Part shown: one piece after another, positions 8,433 through 17,286 of the stretch
Position numbering within the stretch: the stretch's first letter is position 1
Layout: the number at the start of each line of letters is the position of its first letter
DNA from: Allobosea sp. Root381
GTDB taxonomy: Bacteria > Pseudomonadota > Alphaproteobacteria > Rhizobiales > Beijerinckiaceae
Assembly (NCBI RefSeq): GCF_001429395.1
Contig: NZ_LMJT01000005.1
Coordinates: 213,501-277,500 of the forward strand
DNA: 64,000 nucleotides
Direction: 5' to 3'
Translations under genes and position numbers: made by a program
The notes under the pieces: generated by a model
Database searches by the model: none
The model's input: the letters and a program-made list of their open reading frames with translations, nothing else
Told to the model about the DNA's origin: nothing

Positions 8433-10028
8433 TCACTCCGCTGCTTGCCGGGCAAAGGCATGCGGCAGCCCGGGATCGACGAAACGGAACTGCGTGGCGC
8501 CGCCGGCCGCGTCGCGCTCGAAGCGCAGCATGCCGAGCGTCGTATCGCCGATCATCGCCGCGATCGGCTGATAGGCCCCTGTACCGGACAGGCGGATGGA
8601 AAACTGGTTCGGATCCGGCCGGCTCGGCTCGAGCAGCAGCACCGCTTCGGTCTTCTCCAGCACGGCCCGCAACTTGCCGTCCTTCAGCGTCACACGCGCC
8701 GTCCCGAGGATCGGAGAGACATAGTCACCGGCGAGCGCCGCCGCATCCGGCGGCAACGGGCCCGCCACGAAGGCCGCCTTTTCCGAGCGTTCCGCCTCGC
8801 GTTGCTTGCGCGCGGCCTGCGCGGCGAGCGCGATATTGTCGACCTGCGGATTGCCGAGGACGCGGTCGTAGAACCAGTGGGCCAGCGCGTCGGCCATGCC
8901 GGGGCCGCCGATATTCGTCAGGATCACGATGCCGACGCCGAAATCGGGTAGGAAGCCGACATGCGCGCCGAAGCCGGTGGTGCCGCCATTGTGCCAGATT
9001 ACGCGCCCGCGCGGCGTCGCCATCGCAACCCAGCCGACGGCGTAGCTCAGGCGGTCGGTCATCGCGACGCGCGGCGTCCAGGTCGCAGCCAGGTTTGCCT
9101 CCGAGACCAGCACCTTCTCGCCGACATGCCCGCGCCCGATCTGCAGCTGCAGCCACTTGGCCATGTCGGGGACATTCGAATTCAGCGCCCCCGCCGGGCC
9201 GAGCGAATAGGGGAAGGAGCCGTGGAAGGGGATCGGCACCGGCATGTCGTCGAGACGATGGCCGACGGCATGGTTGGCGGCCTTGTCGATCGTCTCCGGA
9301 TCCGCCGAGGTCTCAGCCATTCCGAGCGGGTCGAGCACGGTCTTCTTCAAGGAATCGAACCAGCTCTTCTCGCCGTTCACCGCGGCGACGATCTCGCCGC
9401 CGATCACATGGGGGATGTTGAGATAGCGGAAATCGGAACGGAACGGCGCGATCTGCGGCGCGACCCTGAGCGAGCGGATCATCGTCTGCGGGTCGAAGCC
9501 GAGGAAGGCGAGCCCGTCATTGACATAGGGCGTCAGCCCGCTGCGCTGCGCGGCAAGGTCGAGTATCCGGAAATCGCGCGTCACCCAGGGGTCGGCGAGC
9601 TGGAAAGCCGGCATATGGTCGATGACCGGGTCGTTCCACTCAAGCTTGCCTGCATCGACCGCCTGAGCCAGCGTCGCGGAGAAGAAGGCCTTGGTCGTCG
9701 AGCCGATCTGGAAGATCGTTTCGGGCGTGACCTGCGCAGGCTTGCCGATCTCGCGTGCACCGAAGCCCTTGCCGTAGATGAGCTTGCCCTCGGCCACGAT
9801 GCCGACCGCAACGCCCGGGACCGAGAATTCCTTCATCCCCGCCTGAAGCTGCTTCTCTAATTCGGGAACCAGCGCCTGAATCCTGGCCGCGTCCATCTCC
9901 GCGGCCTGTGCCTGAGGCGAGGCAGCAATGACGAGGCCACCCGCGAGCCATGCGGAGCAGGCCAGGCGCATGGCCTTCCTTCGCGACTGTGGCGATGTGG
10001 CGATCGACGACAGGCGAGCCAGGCGCAT
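8433..10028 (-). CDS. Exported serine hydrolase of the class C beta-lactamase/penicillin-binding family
   Basis: 531 residues. A signal peptide ends near QAQA-AE (residue 43). The catalytic SxxK motif is Ser110-TT-Lys113 in FQIGSTTKAFF, and RYLNIP is a candidate YxN motif. The C-terminal 110 residues form an extra domain as in DUF3471-type members. Such proteins act in the periplasm as esterases, peptidases or amidases; the substrate is not evident. Two starts are credible: ATG at 10028 (GGGGGAAG upstream) and ATG at 9971, which has AAGGAAGG and begins directly at a classic signal peptide. It stands alone on the minus strand. Confidence 0.85.
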   Translation of the reverse strand: MRLARLSSIATSPQSRRKAMRLACSAWLAGGLVIAASPQAQAAEMDAARIQALVPELEKQLQAGMKEFSVPGVAVGIVAEGKLIYGKGFGAREIGKPAQVTPETIFQIGSTTKAFFSATLAQAVDAGKLEWNDPVIDHMPAFQLADPWVTRDFRILDLAAQRSGLTPYVNDGLAFLGFDPQTMIRSLRVAPQIAPFRSDFRYLNIPHVIGGEIVAAVNGEKSWFDSLKKTVLDPLGMAETSADPETIDKAANHAVGHRLDDMPVPIPFHGSFPYSLGPAGALNSNVPDMAKWLQLQIGRGHVGEKVLVSEANLAATWTPRVAMTDRLSYAVGWVAMATPRGRVIWHNGGTTGFGAHVGFLPDFGVGIVILTNIGGPGMADALAHWFYDRVLGNPQVDNIALAAQAARKQREAERSEKAAFVAGPLPPDAAALAGDYVSPILGTARVTLKDGKLRAVLEKTEAVLLLEPSRPDPNQFSIRLSGTGAYQPIAAMIGDTTLGMLRFERDAAGGATQFRFVDPGLPHAFARQAAE

Positions 10029-10162
10029 TGCTTCCCCCCGGAATTGTGAGCGAATTACGATGCGTCAGCTTGCCTCGCGAAGGTAACGTTCATCCCCTCG
10101 CTTTGGCGAGAATTTTAGAGTTCCCGCCCGTCCGCAGAGTGCCTGAAACGGCCGCCTCCGGC

Positions 10163-10369
10163 TTACCGCCCGTGGGTGTCGTGCTTGATGGCCGGGGCGC
10201 CCTCGGTCTCCTGCTCGTCATAGGGTGCGTGGGGCCCCGTCGGATGCCGCGAGAGCGGGCTCGGCCCGGGCCTGCGCTCATTCTGCTCGCCGGATTGGCC
10301 GGGCCGCTGAGCCGTCCTGAACCGGCCAGGCGCGCTGGCGGTGGGTATGATGGTCGTCTTCTCGGTCAT
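10163..10369 (-). CDS. Small disordered hydrophilic protein, likely general-stress regulated
   Basis: 68 residues, rich in Pro, Gly, Arg, Glu and Gln, with no hydrophobic segment and so probably disordered and cytoplasmic. The ATG has an excellent ribosome binding site (AAGGAGG, 5 bp away). An EcfG-type promoter stands just upstream. The real start and strong promoter argue that this is a genuine gene despite its low-complexity composition. I do not recognise the family. Short hydrophilic proteins are common among general stress response targets in Rhizobiales. Confidence 0.75.
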   Translation of the reverse strand: MTEKTTIIPTASAPGRFRTAQRPGQSGEQNERRPGPSPLSRHPTGPHAPYDEQETEGAPAIKHDTHGR

Positions 10370-10393
10370 GGTTGCCTCCTTCCTAGCGACGGG

Positions 10394-10418
10394 AACGAGA
10401 GCCGCGCCCCATGGTTCC
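10394..10418 (-). promoter_or_regulatory. EcfG-type general stress response promoter
   Basis: On the minus strand GGAAC (10414-10418) and CGTT (10394-10397) are separated by exactly 16 bp. This matches the alphaproteobacterial EcfG sigma factor consensus GGAAC-N16/17-CGTT. The -10 element lies 24 bp before the ATG of the small gene ending at 10163, leaving room for a short leader containing AAGGAGG. Confidence 0.7.
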
Positions 10419-10547
10419 GCCAACCATCGCGGCGCCAATGACAGCCGAGGCCCGGCAGGCACCCCGACAATCTTCGTCGAGGAAGCGCTGAAGCCCAGGC
10501 GAAGTATCTGCAGGGCTTCCTCTCCCGGGAGGGGACCACGATTGCTT

Positions 10548-11780
10548 TCAATGTCCGCCGAAGACGAGTGTGCGGATCGGCAGGACGAGTGCCTGGATGC
10601 GCAGCAGCAGCGCGTGGACGAGGCCGACCGCGTCCACGGCATGGAGCAAGATCTTGCGCCCGGAGGAGAGCTTGCCCGAGACGATCAGTTCGTGATTGCT
10701 GGAATAGGCGTTGGCGATGCAGCTGCTGCCCGGCGTGACGCCGTCGAGCCCACCGGTGTGAAGCGGCTCCAGGAAGGCCAGCAGGGTGCCCGGCCGCGAA
10801 ACCTGCTGGACATCGAGCAGTTGCTCGCTACCGCGCACCTGGCCGGTCGCGATGAAGTCCTGCACGCTGGTCACGACCATCGGAATCACGACCCAGGGCT
10901 TCGACATGCAGGTCGCCTCGGCGACCATGCCGACCTTCATCACCTGCGCCTCGATCTGCGAGAAGCCGGCCTGAAGCGTGGTACGTCCCGCTTCCGCCGG
11001 GATCAGCACGCCGGCCGGCCGGATGAATGGGTTGACGATGTCGCCGACGCGCAGGGTGAACTGCTCGACGCGCCCGTCCACGCCGGCGCGGATTACCGTC
11101 TTGTCGAGATCGGTCTGGGACTGGGCCAGAGCCGCCTCCGCGCTCGCCTTCTCGGCCGGCAGCAAGGTCGCTATACGCGTCTGCGCGGCCGCTTTTGCGG
11201 CGGTCGCGGCGGAAACGGCCGCGTCCCGGCCCGCCACGAGGTTCTCGAGCCGCTCGATCTCGCGCCGTGCCACGACGTCGTCATTGCGGCGCCGGAGTTC
11301 CTGCTTGGTCTCGAGCTCGTCGAGCGCCTGCTTGTGCTGGCTTCTGGCCTCCTGGATCCTGGCCTCGTCGGTCAAAACCTCCGCCTGCGCTACGAGGAGC
11401 GCAGCCTCGACCTCGGCGATCTTCCGCCGCGCGGTCTCGACGGCGGCCTCCTGCTTGCTGCTGTCGAGCCTGAAGATCGGATCGCCCGCCTTCACCTCGC
11501 CGCTGACCCCGAGATGGACCTGCGAGACCCGGCCGTTCGTCTCCGGCACGATCGGCACGGTGCGGAACATCACCGTGGCGGCGGTCGTGGACGGGTGGTT
11601 GTAGAAGATCACGGTGATCAGCCCGATCGTCAGCATCAGGCAGGCGGTGATGCCCCATCGCAGCTCGAACCAGACCGAGTAGAAGGTGATCTCCTTGCCC
11701 AGGCGCTTGCCCTGCCGATACCGCCTGTAGAGATAGTCCGGCACGATGGTCAGCAGGGAGCAGAACAGAAGCTCAAGCAT
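10548..11780 (-). CDS. HlyD-family membrane fusion (periplasmic adaptor) protein
   Basis: 410 residues. The N-terminus carries two hydrophobic stretches (about 1-15 and 35-57), then a barrel-sandwich/lipoyl half (VPETNGRVSQVHLGVSGEVKAGDPIF), a long coiled coil (about residues 120-220) and the second lipoyl half (VIRAGVDGRVEQFTLRVGD). It resembles the YibH/YiaV type of inner-membrane adaptor. The ATG at 11780 overlaps the upstream gene by 8 bp, and earlier in-frame codons lie inside that gene. No outer-membrane channel or transporter lies nearby, so its export partner is unknown. Confidence 0.88.
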   Translation of the reverse strand: MLELLFCSLLTIVPDYLYRRYRQGKRLGKEITFYSVWFELRWGITACLMLTIGLITVIFYNHPSTTAATVMFRTVPIVPETNGRVSQVHLGVSGEVKAGDPIFRLDSSKQEAAVETARRKIAEVEAALLVAQAEVLTDEARIQEARSQHKQALDELETKQELRRRNDDVVARREIERLENLVAGRDAAVSAATAAKAAAQTRIATLLPAEKASAEAALAQSQTDLDKTVIRAGVDGRVEQFTLRVGDIVNPFIRPAGVLIPAEAGRTTLQAGFSQIEAQVMKVGMVAEATCMSKPWVVIPMVVTSVQDFIATGQVRGSEQLLDVQQVSRPGTLLAFLEPLHTGGLDGVTPGSSCIANAYSSNHELIVSGKLSSGRKILLHAVDAVGLVHALLLRIQALVLPIRTLVFGGH

Positions 11781-12225
11781 GGCTCGGCTCGCTCCGATCA
11801 CGTGCGCCTGCGTCATTCGCGGCATCGACGACAGGACCTGGAGCCTGCCCGGCGGCCTCGCTGGACTCGGCACGGCGCGGCGCCATGCCGGCGATGCGTT
11901 CGAGCGCATGCGCCATCCGGCCGAACTGCCCCGAGAAGTCGGGAATGTCGATCAACGCCAGGAGAAGGCCCGCGACCCAGAACAGATGGATATGGGTGAA
12001 CAGCGCCAGCAGGCCGAGAACCGCCACGATCTCGAACTGCAGCTTCTGGGATTTATGCGCCATGCGTTCCGGCAAGGTGTGCAGTCGCAGGAAGACGAGG
12101 CCGACGCCCAACAGCGCCGCGAGCAGGATCGCACCCGTCACGACCATGAGGACATCGGTTTCCCCCGGCGCGGTGATGAAGGCCGGCAGATGGCCTGGCG
12201 CGAGGGAATGAAGGCCGGTGGTCAT
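11773..12225 (-). CDS. Two-helix inner membrane protein paired with the HlyD protein
   Basis: 150 residues with hydrophobic helices at about 26-46 and 65-92 separated by a basic loop (RLHTLPERMAHKSQK), and a hydrophilic, Ala-rich tail. The 8-bp overlap with the HlyD gene shows translational coupling. In enterobacteria HlyD-like YiaV is paired with the small membrane protein YiaW (DUF3302); this gene fills the same position, but I cannot confirm homology. It may anchor or gate the adaptor. Confidence 0.75.
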   Translation of the reverse strand: MTTGLHSLAPGHLPAFITAPGETDVLMVVTGAILLAALLGVGLVFLRLHTLPERMAHKSQKLQFEIVAVLGLLALFTHIHLFWVAGLLLALIDIPDFSGQFGRMAHALERIAGMAPRRAESSEAAGQAPGPVVDAANDAGARDRSEPSHA

Positions 12226-12293
12226 GGGAGCGCTCCCGCTTCAAGGCAAATCGTAAAGTGGCGCCAGGGATCGGCCATCCGCCGGGCCCGGCA

Positions 12294-13076
12294 CTAGGCC
12301 AGCCAGTTCCGGGCGAAATCGGCTTCCTCGTAGCCGTCCGGCTTCTGTCGCTTGGGCAGCTTGATCTTCTCCCGCGGCGGCGCCTCGTAGGGCACCGAGT
12401 CGAGGATGTGCGAGATCACGGCCAGCCTGGCCTTGCGCTTGTCGTCGGAGTGAACGGCGTACCACGGAGCCCAGGCCGTATCGGTGGCGCGGAACATCTC
12501 GTCGCGGGCGCGGGAATAATCGTACCAGCGCGAATAGGACTTCAGATCCATCGGAGAGAGCTTCCAGATCTTCCGGGGATCGCTGATGCGCTCCTGCATG
12601 CGGAGCGTCTGCTGCTCCTGGCCGACTTCGAGCCAGTATTTGAGCAGGATGGTGCCGGAATCGACGATCGCCTTCTCGACGCCCGGCGCGACCTGGAGGA
12701 ACCCCTTCGCCTGCTCCTCGGTGCAGTAGCCCATGACGCGCTCGACGCCGGCGCGGTTGTACCAGCTGCGGTCGAAGATCACGATCTCCCCGGCCGCCGG
12801 CAGATGCGGCAGATAGCGCTGGACATACATCTGCGAGCGTTCGCGCTCGGTGGGAGGCGGCAGCGCGACGACGCGGAAGACCCGGGGGCTGACGCGCTCG
12901 GTGATCGCCTTGATGACGCCGCCCTTGCCGGCCCCGTCGCGGCCCTCGAAGACGATGCAGACCTTGCCGCCGGCATGCTTGGCCCATTCCTGCAGCTTGA
13001 CCAGTTCCGCGTGCAGCTCGCGGAGCTGGCGCTCATAGGCCTTTCTCTTCACTGGCTCGCTGGCATCGGCTTTCAT
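12294..13076 (-). CDS. ppk2: Polyphosphate kinase 2 (PPK2)
   Basis: 260 residues, one-domain PPK2. A Walker A-like loop, FEGRDGAGKGG (about residues 44-54), is followed by the lid region with FDRSWYNRAGVERVMGYC, the PPK2 signature. PPK2 enzymes transfer phosphate between polyphosphate and nucleoside diphosphates in the cytoplasm. Length and motifs fit class I. The ATG at 13076 lies 17 bp after the stop of the 162-residue ORF on the same strand, suggesting cotranscription. Confidence 0.93.
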   Translation of the reverse strand: MKADASEPVKRKAYERQLRELHAELVKLQEWAKHAGGKVCIVFEGRDGAGKGGVIKAITERVSPRVFRVVALPPPTERERSQMYVQRYLPHLPAAGEIVIFDRSWYNRAGVERVMGYCTEEQAKGFLQVAPGVEKAIVDSGTILLKYWLEVGQEQQTLRMQERISDPRKIWKLSPMDLKSYSRWYDYSRARDEMFRATDTAWAPWYAVHSDDKRKARLAVISHILDSVPYEAPPREKIKLPKRQKPDGYEEADFARNWLA

Positions 13077-13093
13077 CGCGGCCTCCCTCGACG

Positions 13094-13582
13094 CTAGGAC
13101 CAGCTCAGGAAGAATGCGACATCGCCTGGCATGCCGCCCGGCCAGTCGATGATCATCGCCCGCAGCTTGTACTTCGCCGGCTGCAGATGCTCCTTCCAGA
13201 ATTCATAGGCCTGTCGGGGCCGTCCGGTGAGCGTCGCCGGCCAATCGGCCTCCGCGTTGTTGATCGCCCTGCCCCTGTCCGTGCAGAGCGCGCTCGGAAA
13301 GCGCATGACGAGCACCTCCGTTTCGCCGCGCTGGGCGGCTGCGCGCGTCTTGTTCGCGAGACTGTGCTTGATCTCCGCGATCTTCTCCGGCGTAACGGCG
13401 ATCTCCTCCTGAAGGGCGGCGACGAGCTTCTTTCGCGCCTGCTCGGCCTTGTCCATGGCACCCAGCATCTTGGACGCCTTGGCCGTTTCGAGCTCGGTCA
13501 TGTAGACGCGCAGATCGTCCGCGGACATGAAACTCTCGTCGCCGAGCCTTGCCGCATCGAGATTCCGGCTGGCGGTCGACAT
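13094..13582 (-). CDS. Hypothetical cytoplasmic protein upstream of ppk2
   Basis: 162 residues, no signal peptide or membrane segment. A charged helical N-terminal half (about residues 20-85, rich in Lys, Glu and Ala) is followed by a C-terminal part with tryptophans (DWPATLTGRP, EFWKEHLQP, IIDWPGGMPG). The ATG at 13582 is chosen because GGGAGAAG lies 6 bp upstream. Family not recognised. Its placement directly before ppk2 suggests a shared stress role only by association. Confidence 0.7.
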   Translation of the reverse strand: MSTASRNLDAARLGDESFMSADDLRVYMTELETAKASKMLGAMDKAEQARKKLVAALQEEIAVTPEKIAEIKHSLANKTRAAAQRGETEVLVMRFPSALCTDRGRAINNAEADWPATLTGRPRQAYEFWKEHLQPAKYKLRAMIIDWPGGMPGDVAFFLSWS

Positions 13583-13604
13583 GGCTGCTTCTCCCGGTTT
13601 GACG

Positions 13605-13643
13605 CCTCCCGGCATGCAGGCACGTGGCCTGCATGCCGGGAGG
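13605..13643. repeat. Perfect 17-bp hairpin between two minus-strand genes
   Basis: A 17-bp perfect inverted repeat (13605-13621 with 13627-13643) encloses the 5-nt loop ACGTG. It lies between the stop of the lipoprotein gene and the ribosome binding site of the next gene in the same direction. There is no T-run on either side, so it is more likely an mRNA-stabilising or attenuating structure than an intrinsic terminator. Confidence 0.8.
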
Positions 13644-13649
13644 GCCAGT

Positions 13650-14231
13650 TCAGTACTTCTGGAAGTGGAAGGCTTCGGCGAACGTCAACTCGACCATGTC
13701 GCCGCGCCGCAGGCGCCTGAGATCCTGCTTGATCTCCGGGTCGACCACCGTCAGGGAGCGCGGCCCCAGCGGGCCGACATAGCTGACGATGCCGGTCGTC
13801 GGATCGAACGCCTGGAAGCGAGCCGTCACCGTCAGAGCGCGCACGACGAACTTTTCAGGCAGGTTCTGGAAGGAAGGGTCGCTGGTGACCTCGGTATAGA
13901 CGATGCCCGGCCGCGCGCCGCGCCGAGCCTTCCTTGCCCCGAGGATGACGCCTTCGACGCGCCGGATCTCGACCCTGTCACCCGGCTGGATGTTCTGCAG
14001 GGTACCGAACACCTCCGGCACCGCGACATGCCAGGACCGGGCGCCCTGCCGGACGAGCACGATGCGCTCGGACGGCTGCACGTCGACGACCTCGACATCG
14101 AGCTGTTCGACCTCCACCGGCCCCAGGCCGGCGACGATCACGGTGCTGGTGGTCACCGTCGGATAGGGCGCGCAACCGGCGGCGCCGGCCGCAAGCGCGA
14201 GAGCCAGGATCCAACCCATGTGCTTCGGCAT
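13650..14231 (-). CDS. Putative exported lipoprotein, function unknown
   Basis: 193 residues. The N-terminus MPKHMGWILALALAAGAAGC is a lipoprotein signal with an AAGC lipobox, so Cys20 should be lipidated. The mature part is beta-rich (alternating Val/Thr strands), with VEVVDVQPSERIVLVRQG and a late GDMVELTFAEAF segment, suggesting a small barrel or OB-like fold. The ATG at 14231 has GGAGAG upstream and places the signal peptide at the very start. It is transcribed toward the 162-residue ORF, with a strong hairpin between them. Confidence 0.78.
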   Translation of the reverse strand: MPKHMGWILALALAAGAAGCAPYPTVTTSTVIVAGLGPVEVEQLDVEVVDVQPSERIVLVRQGARSWHVAVPEVFGTLQNIQPGDRVEIRRVEGVILGARKARRGARPGIVYTEVTSDPSFQNLPEKFVVRALTVTARFQAFDPTTGIVSYVGPLGPRSLTVVDPEIKQDLRRLRRGDMVELTFAEAFHFQKY

Positions 14232-14258
14232 CGGAACTCTCCACATTTTGGATGCGCT

Positions 14259-14528
14259 TCAATCTCGGTCCGGGCCGTTGGGCCGGACCGGCCATTCGAG
14301 AACTGCCTGTCGAAGCTCGGCTCCGAGGCCTTCCACGAGTTGCCTGTACTCAGCGTATTGCGCTGCATGCTCCGGAGCTTCCGCATTTTTTCGCCGCCGC
14401 AGGGCCTCCTCCGCATCGGCGAAATCTGCGCACAAGCCGCGGAAGCTTTCGCTTTGCAGCGCCATTTCCATGATCACGCTCTTGTATTTCGGCAGAAACC
14501 GGATGGCCGCCAGAATTCCCGGATCCAT
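14259..14528 (-). CDS. Small hypothetical helical protein
   Basis: About 89 residues, mostly helical, with a charged coiled segment FADAEEALRRRKNAEAPEHA and a conserved-looking opening (MDPGILAAIRFLPKYKSVI). No signal peptide or membrane helix. A TTG at 14555 would add nine residues; neither start has a strong ribosome binding site. It lies 27 bp upstream of the lipoprotein gene on the same strand. The product is not recognised. Confidence 0.6.
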   Translation of the reverse strand: MDPGILAAIRFLPKYKSVIMEMALQSESFRGLCADFADAEEALRRRKNAEAPEHAAQYAEYRQLVEGLGAELRQAVLEWPVRPNGPDRD

Positions 14529-14663
14529 CGGATCGAGCCCCCGCGATGTGCACAATTATGTCGCCAGGGAGCGGCCGTGGGAGTAATTTACGGGAGGCTA
14601 CGCTGATCTGATCGCCTTCTGTGCTTGGTTCTCATTCGGATACTCGTCTGGGGGACGGCGTCC

Positions 14664-16475
14664 ATGGATCGAGAAAAGTCGGACAATTCCTGCAGCCGCG
14701 ACATGCCCGCCGACGCGACGCCGAGCGAAATCGATATCCGAGCCCAGTTGGCGCGGATTCTGTCGAGTACCGAGTTCAGCGTTCCGGAGCGGATTCGCCA
14801 GTTCCTGCTCTGTATCGTCAGCGAGACGCTCGCCGGCCGGTCGGAGCGCATCAAGGCTTATTCGGTCGCGGTGGAGGTCTTCGGCCGGGATACCAATCTG
14901 GATATTCAGAACGACCCTGTCGTCCGCATCGAGGCGGGGCGGCTCAGGCGCGCCCTTGAACGGTACTACCTTCTCTCCGGAAACGCCGACCCGATCCTGA
15001 TCGAAATCCCGAAAGGCGGCTATGTACCCCGCTTCCACCAGCGGGAGAACCGTTTGAAGAACGGGGAAGCCGCCCCGCAACCGGAGCCCCTACGCAAGCG
15101 AAGCTTCGGTCGGTTGGCCGATGCATTGCGGCCACATTCCTGGCTTGTTGCCTCCCTGGTTGCTACGGCGGTGATTGGCGTTACCTCGCTGGTCCGGTTG
15201 GAGACGCCGTCGCCGCCGGCCGCGTCCGCAACAGTGAGCGCTCAGCCCGAGGAGCCCTCCCTGATCGTCAAGCCTTTCGTCAACCTGTCGAAGAGCCCGG
15301 ACGTCGACATCTATGTGGCAGGGCTCGGCGAAGAACTCCTTAGCCAACTCGCACGCTTCAAGGAACTGACGGTGTTCGGGCGGGAGACCTCGGTCGCAGT
15401 GCTGCCCGGCGCTTCCGCCGCGGAGATCCGGCAGCAATTCGGCAATCGCTACGTCCTGGAAGGCGGCGTGCGCATGGTCGAGGGGAAGCTCAGGGTGACG
15501 AGCCGCGTCCTGGACGGCGAAACCTCCGCCATCATCTGGTCGGGCACGTATGATGCGGACCCGCGGGCCAACGACATCGCGGACATTCAGCTGACGATCG
15601 CCTCCAAGGTCGCAACCGCAGTGGCACAGCCCTACGGCATCATCTTCAGCGCGCCTCCGCGCCCGGTGCAGGCGCGGGGGGCGCAAAGCCTCGAAGCCTA
15701 TCGCTGCTCGTATCGCTTCTATAACTACCGGACCGTGCTCGACCAGGCTGCGCATGCCGAGACGCGCGCATGCCTGGAGCAGGTGACCGCGCGCTATCCC
15801 GAGCACGCGACGGGCTGGGCGATGCTGTCTTATCTCTATCTCGACGAGGATCGCTTCCAGCTGAACCGGCGCCCGGGTTCGCCGCAGCCGGCCGAACGGG
15901 CGCGCGACGCGGCCGAGCGCGCGGTGCGCATCGACCCGGAGAATGTGCGCGCGCTGCAGGCGCTGATGACGGTGCTCTACTTCGGCAAGGAACCGGCCGA
16001 GGCACTCCGGGTCGGTTCGCGGGCGCTCGCGCTCAACCCGAACGATACCGAATTGCTCGGCGAGTTCGGGAGTCGCGTGGCCCAGGCCGGAGACTGGGCG
16101 CGAGGAGCGGCACTGATCGAGGAAGCCATGGTCCGCAACCCAGGCCATTCCGGATATTATGTCGGGCTGCTGGCGCTCGCCGCCTATATGCAGGGCGACG
16201 ATGCGAGGGCTGCCGATCTCATCCGCCGGGCGAATCTGCGCGGGTTCTCGATCTACCATTTTGTCGCGGCGCTGATCTTCGCGAGGATCGGGCTGGAGAC
16301 GGAGACGGCGCAAAGCCGCGCCGAGTTCCTGAAGCTGCGGCCACGATTCTTCGAGGATTTCGACGGCGAGCTCGGCAAGCGCAACTTCAACGCCAGGGAC
16401 CGCGCCATCATCATTCGCGGCGCCATCCAGGCCGGCTTTCCGGTCCAGACACGCTTCGCGGCCGGTGCGGAATAG
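14664..16475 (+). CDS. CadC-like membrane regulator: winged helix, transmembrane helix, TPR domain
   Basis: 603 residues. The N-terminal part (about 35-120) is an OmpR-type winged-helix domain with the segment SDxVVRIEAGRLRRALERYY found in rhizobial CadC/adenylate-cyclase-like proteins. One transmembrane helix follows (about 155-175), then a domain beginning SLIVKPFVNLSKSPDVDIY (TolB/FlgO-like, about 220-330) and TPR repeats to the end. The architecture suggests a one-component regulator sensing a periplasmic or membrane signal. The ATG at 14664 has GGGGGACGG upstream. Targets are unknown; it diverges from the 14.5-kb minus-strand genes. Confidence 0.8.
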   Translation: MDREKSDNSCSRDMPADATPSEIDIRAQLARILSSTEFSVPERIRQFLLCIVSETLAGRSERIKAYSVAVEVFGRDTNLDIQNDPVVRIEAGRLRRALERYYLLSGNADPILIEIPKGGYVPRFHQRENRLKNGEAAPQPEPLRKRSFGRLADALRPHSWLVASLVATAVIGVTSLVRLETPSPPAASATVSAQPEEPSLIVKPFVNLSKSPDVDIYVAGLGEELLSQLARFKELTVFGRETSVAVLPGASAAEIRQQFGNRYVLEGGVRMVEGKLRVTSRVLDGETSAIIWSGTYDADPRANDIADIQLTIASKVATAVAQPYGIIFSAPPRPVQARGAQSLEAYRCSYRFYNYRTVLDQAAHAETRACLEQVTARYPEHATGWAMLSYLYLDEDRFQLNRRPGSPQPAERARDAAERAVRIDPENVRALQALMTVLYFGKEPAEALRVGSRALALNPNDTELLGEFGSRVAQAGDWARGAALIEEAMVRNPGHSGYYVGLLALAAYMQGDDARAADLIRRANLRGFSIYHFVAALIFARIGLETETAQSRAEFLKLRPRFFEDFDGELGKRNFNARDRAIIIRGAIQAGFPVQTRFAAGAE

Positions 16476-16481
16476 AGCCTC

Positions 16482-16512
16482 GGACCGAAAAGTGGAATAC
16501 ACTTTCGGATCC
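16482..16512. repeat. Short palindromic intergenic repeat
   Basis: An imperfect inverted repeat, GGACCGAAAAGT with ACTTTCGGATCC, lies directly after the CadC-like gene. Related CCGAAA palindromes recur around the tct genes. The remainder of 16513-16807 (about 295 bp) contains no supported gene; it ends with GGAGGG before the next start. Confidence 0.55.
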
Positions 16513-16807
16513 TTCCGATGCCGAAGCAAAGAGATGGATCGACACTTCGCGTCCGATAGGACGCGCGTCGAGCCAGCCACCGGTTTCCGCTTCGAACCGG
16601 CCCTGCCGCGAGCGCTCGTCGCGTGTAGCAAACCGTAACCTACTACCTGAAAGACCGATTGCGGCTTTGATTACCGCTCACAGGACCTGTCGCGACGGCG
16701 GCGGCGGCACCATCGGTGAGCGGGTGGTTCATCGCACGATCGCCGAAGCAAGGGATCGCGACAGCGATGCGTCGCTCGGGCATGCAACCAAGACGCGGAG
16801 GGCCTCA

Positions 16808-17239
16808 ATGACCGTCATCGACCGTCGCCTGTTCCTGTTCGTCCTGGTCATGGCGGCAGCACCGCTACAGGACACGCAGGCACAGGCCAGCCGTCTCCAG
16901 GGCGCATGGCTCGAAGAGGGATCGTCCTGCGAAAGCGTCTTCGTGGCGACACCGAAGGCGGTCGCGTTCAAGCGACCGGCCAGCGCCTTCGCGCCGGCCT
17001 TCATCATCTCCGGCCGGCGCCTCTCGACACCGCTGGCGACCTGCGGACTCGCCGGCATCAGCCACAGCGGCGAGAGATTGGTCCTGCGCCTGAGTTGCAC
17101 GACGAGCGTCTCACCTAGTACCGCTCGCGCGGTGCTCTCCCCGGCGGGTGACGGCAGCCTCTACCGTCACCACTCCCTGGAAGGCGGCATCGCGACCCGG
17201 TATCAGCGCTGTAGCCGGGACGCGCTGAAGCCGCCCTGA
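16808..17239 (+). CDS. Small exported hypothetical protein
   Basis: 143 residues. The N-terminus, with a basic start (TVIDRR), a hydrophobic core and a cleavage-like AQA, is a Sec signal peptide of about 25 residues. The mature part has four or more cysteines (SSCESV, ATCGLAG, LSCTTSV, YQRCSRD) that could form disulfides in the periplasm. The ATG at 16808 has GGAGGG 5 bp upstream; upstream codons in the same frame are not needed. No family recognised. Confidence 0.7.
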   Translation: MTVIDRRLFLFVLVMAAAPLQDTQAQASRLQGAWLEEGSSCESVFVATPKAVAFKRPASAFAPAFIISGRRLSTPLATCGLAGISHSGERLVLRLSCTTSVSPSTARAVLSPAGDGSLYRHHSLEGGIATRYQRCSRDALKPP

Positions 17240-17286
17240 GCCGCCTGATCACCGAGGCTACCAACATGGAAATCGGGGGATCGGCC

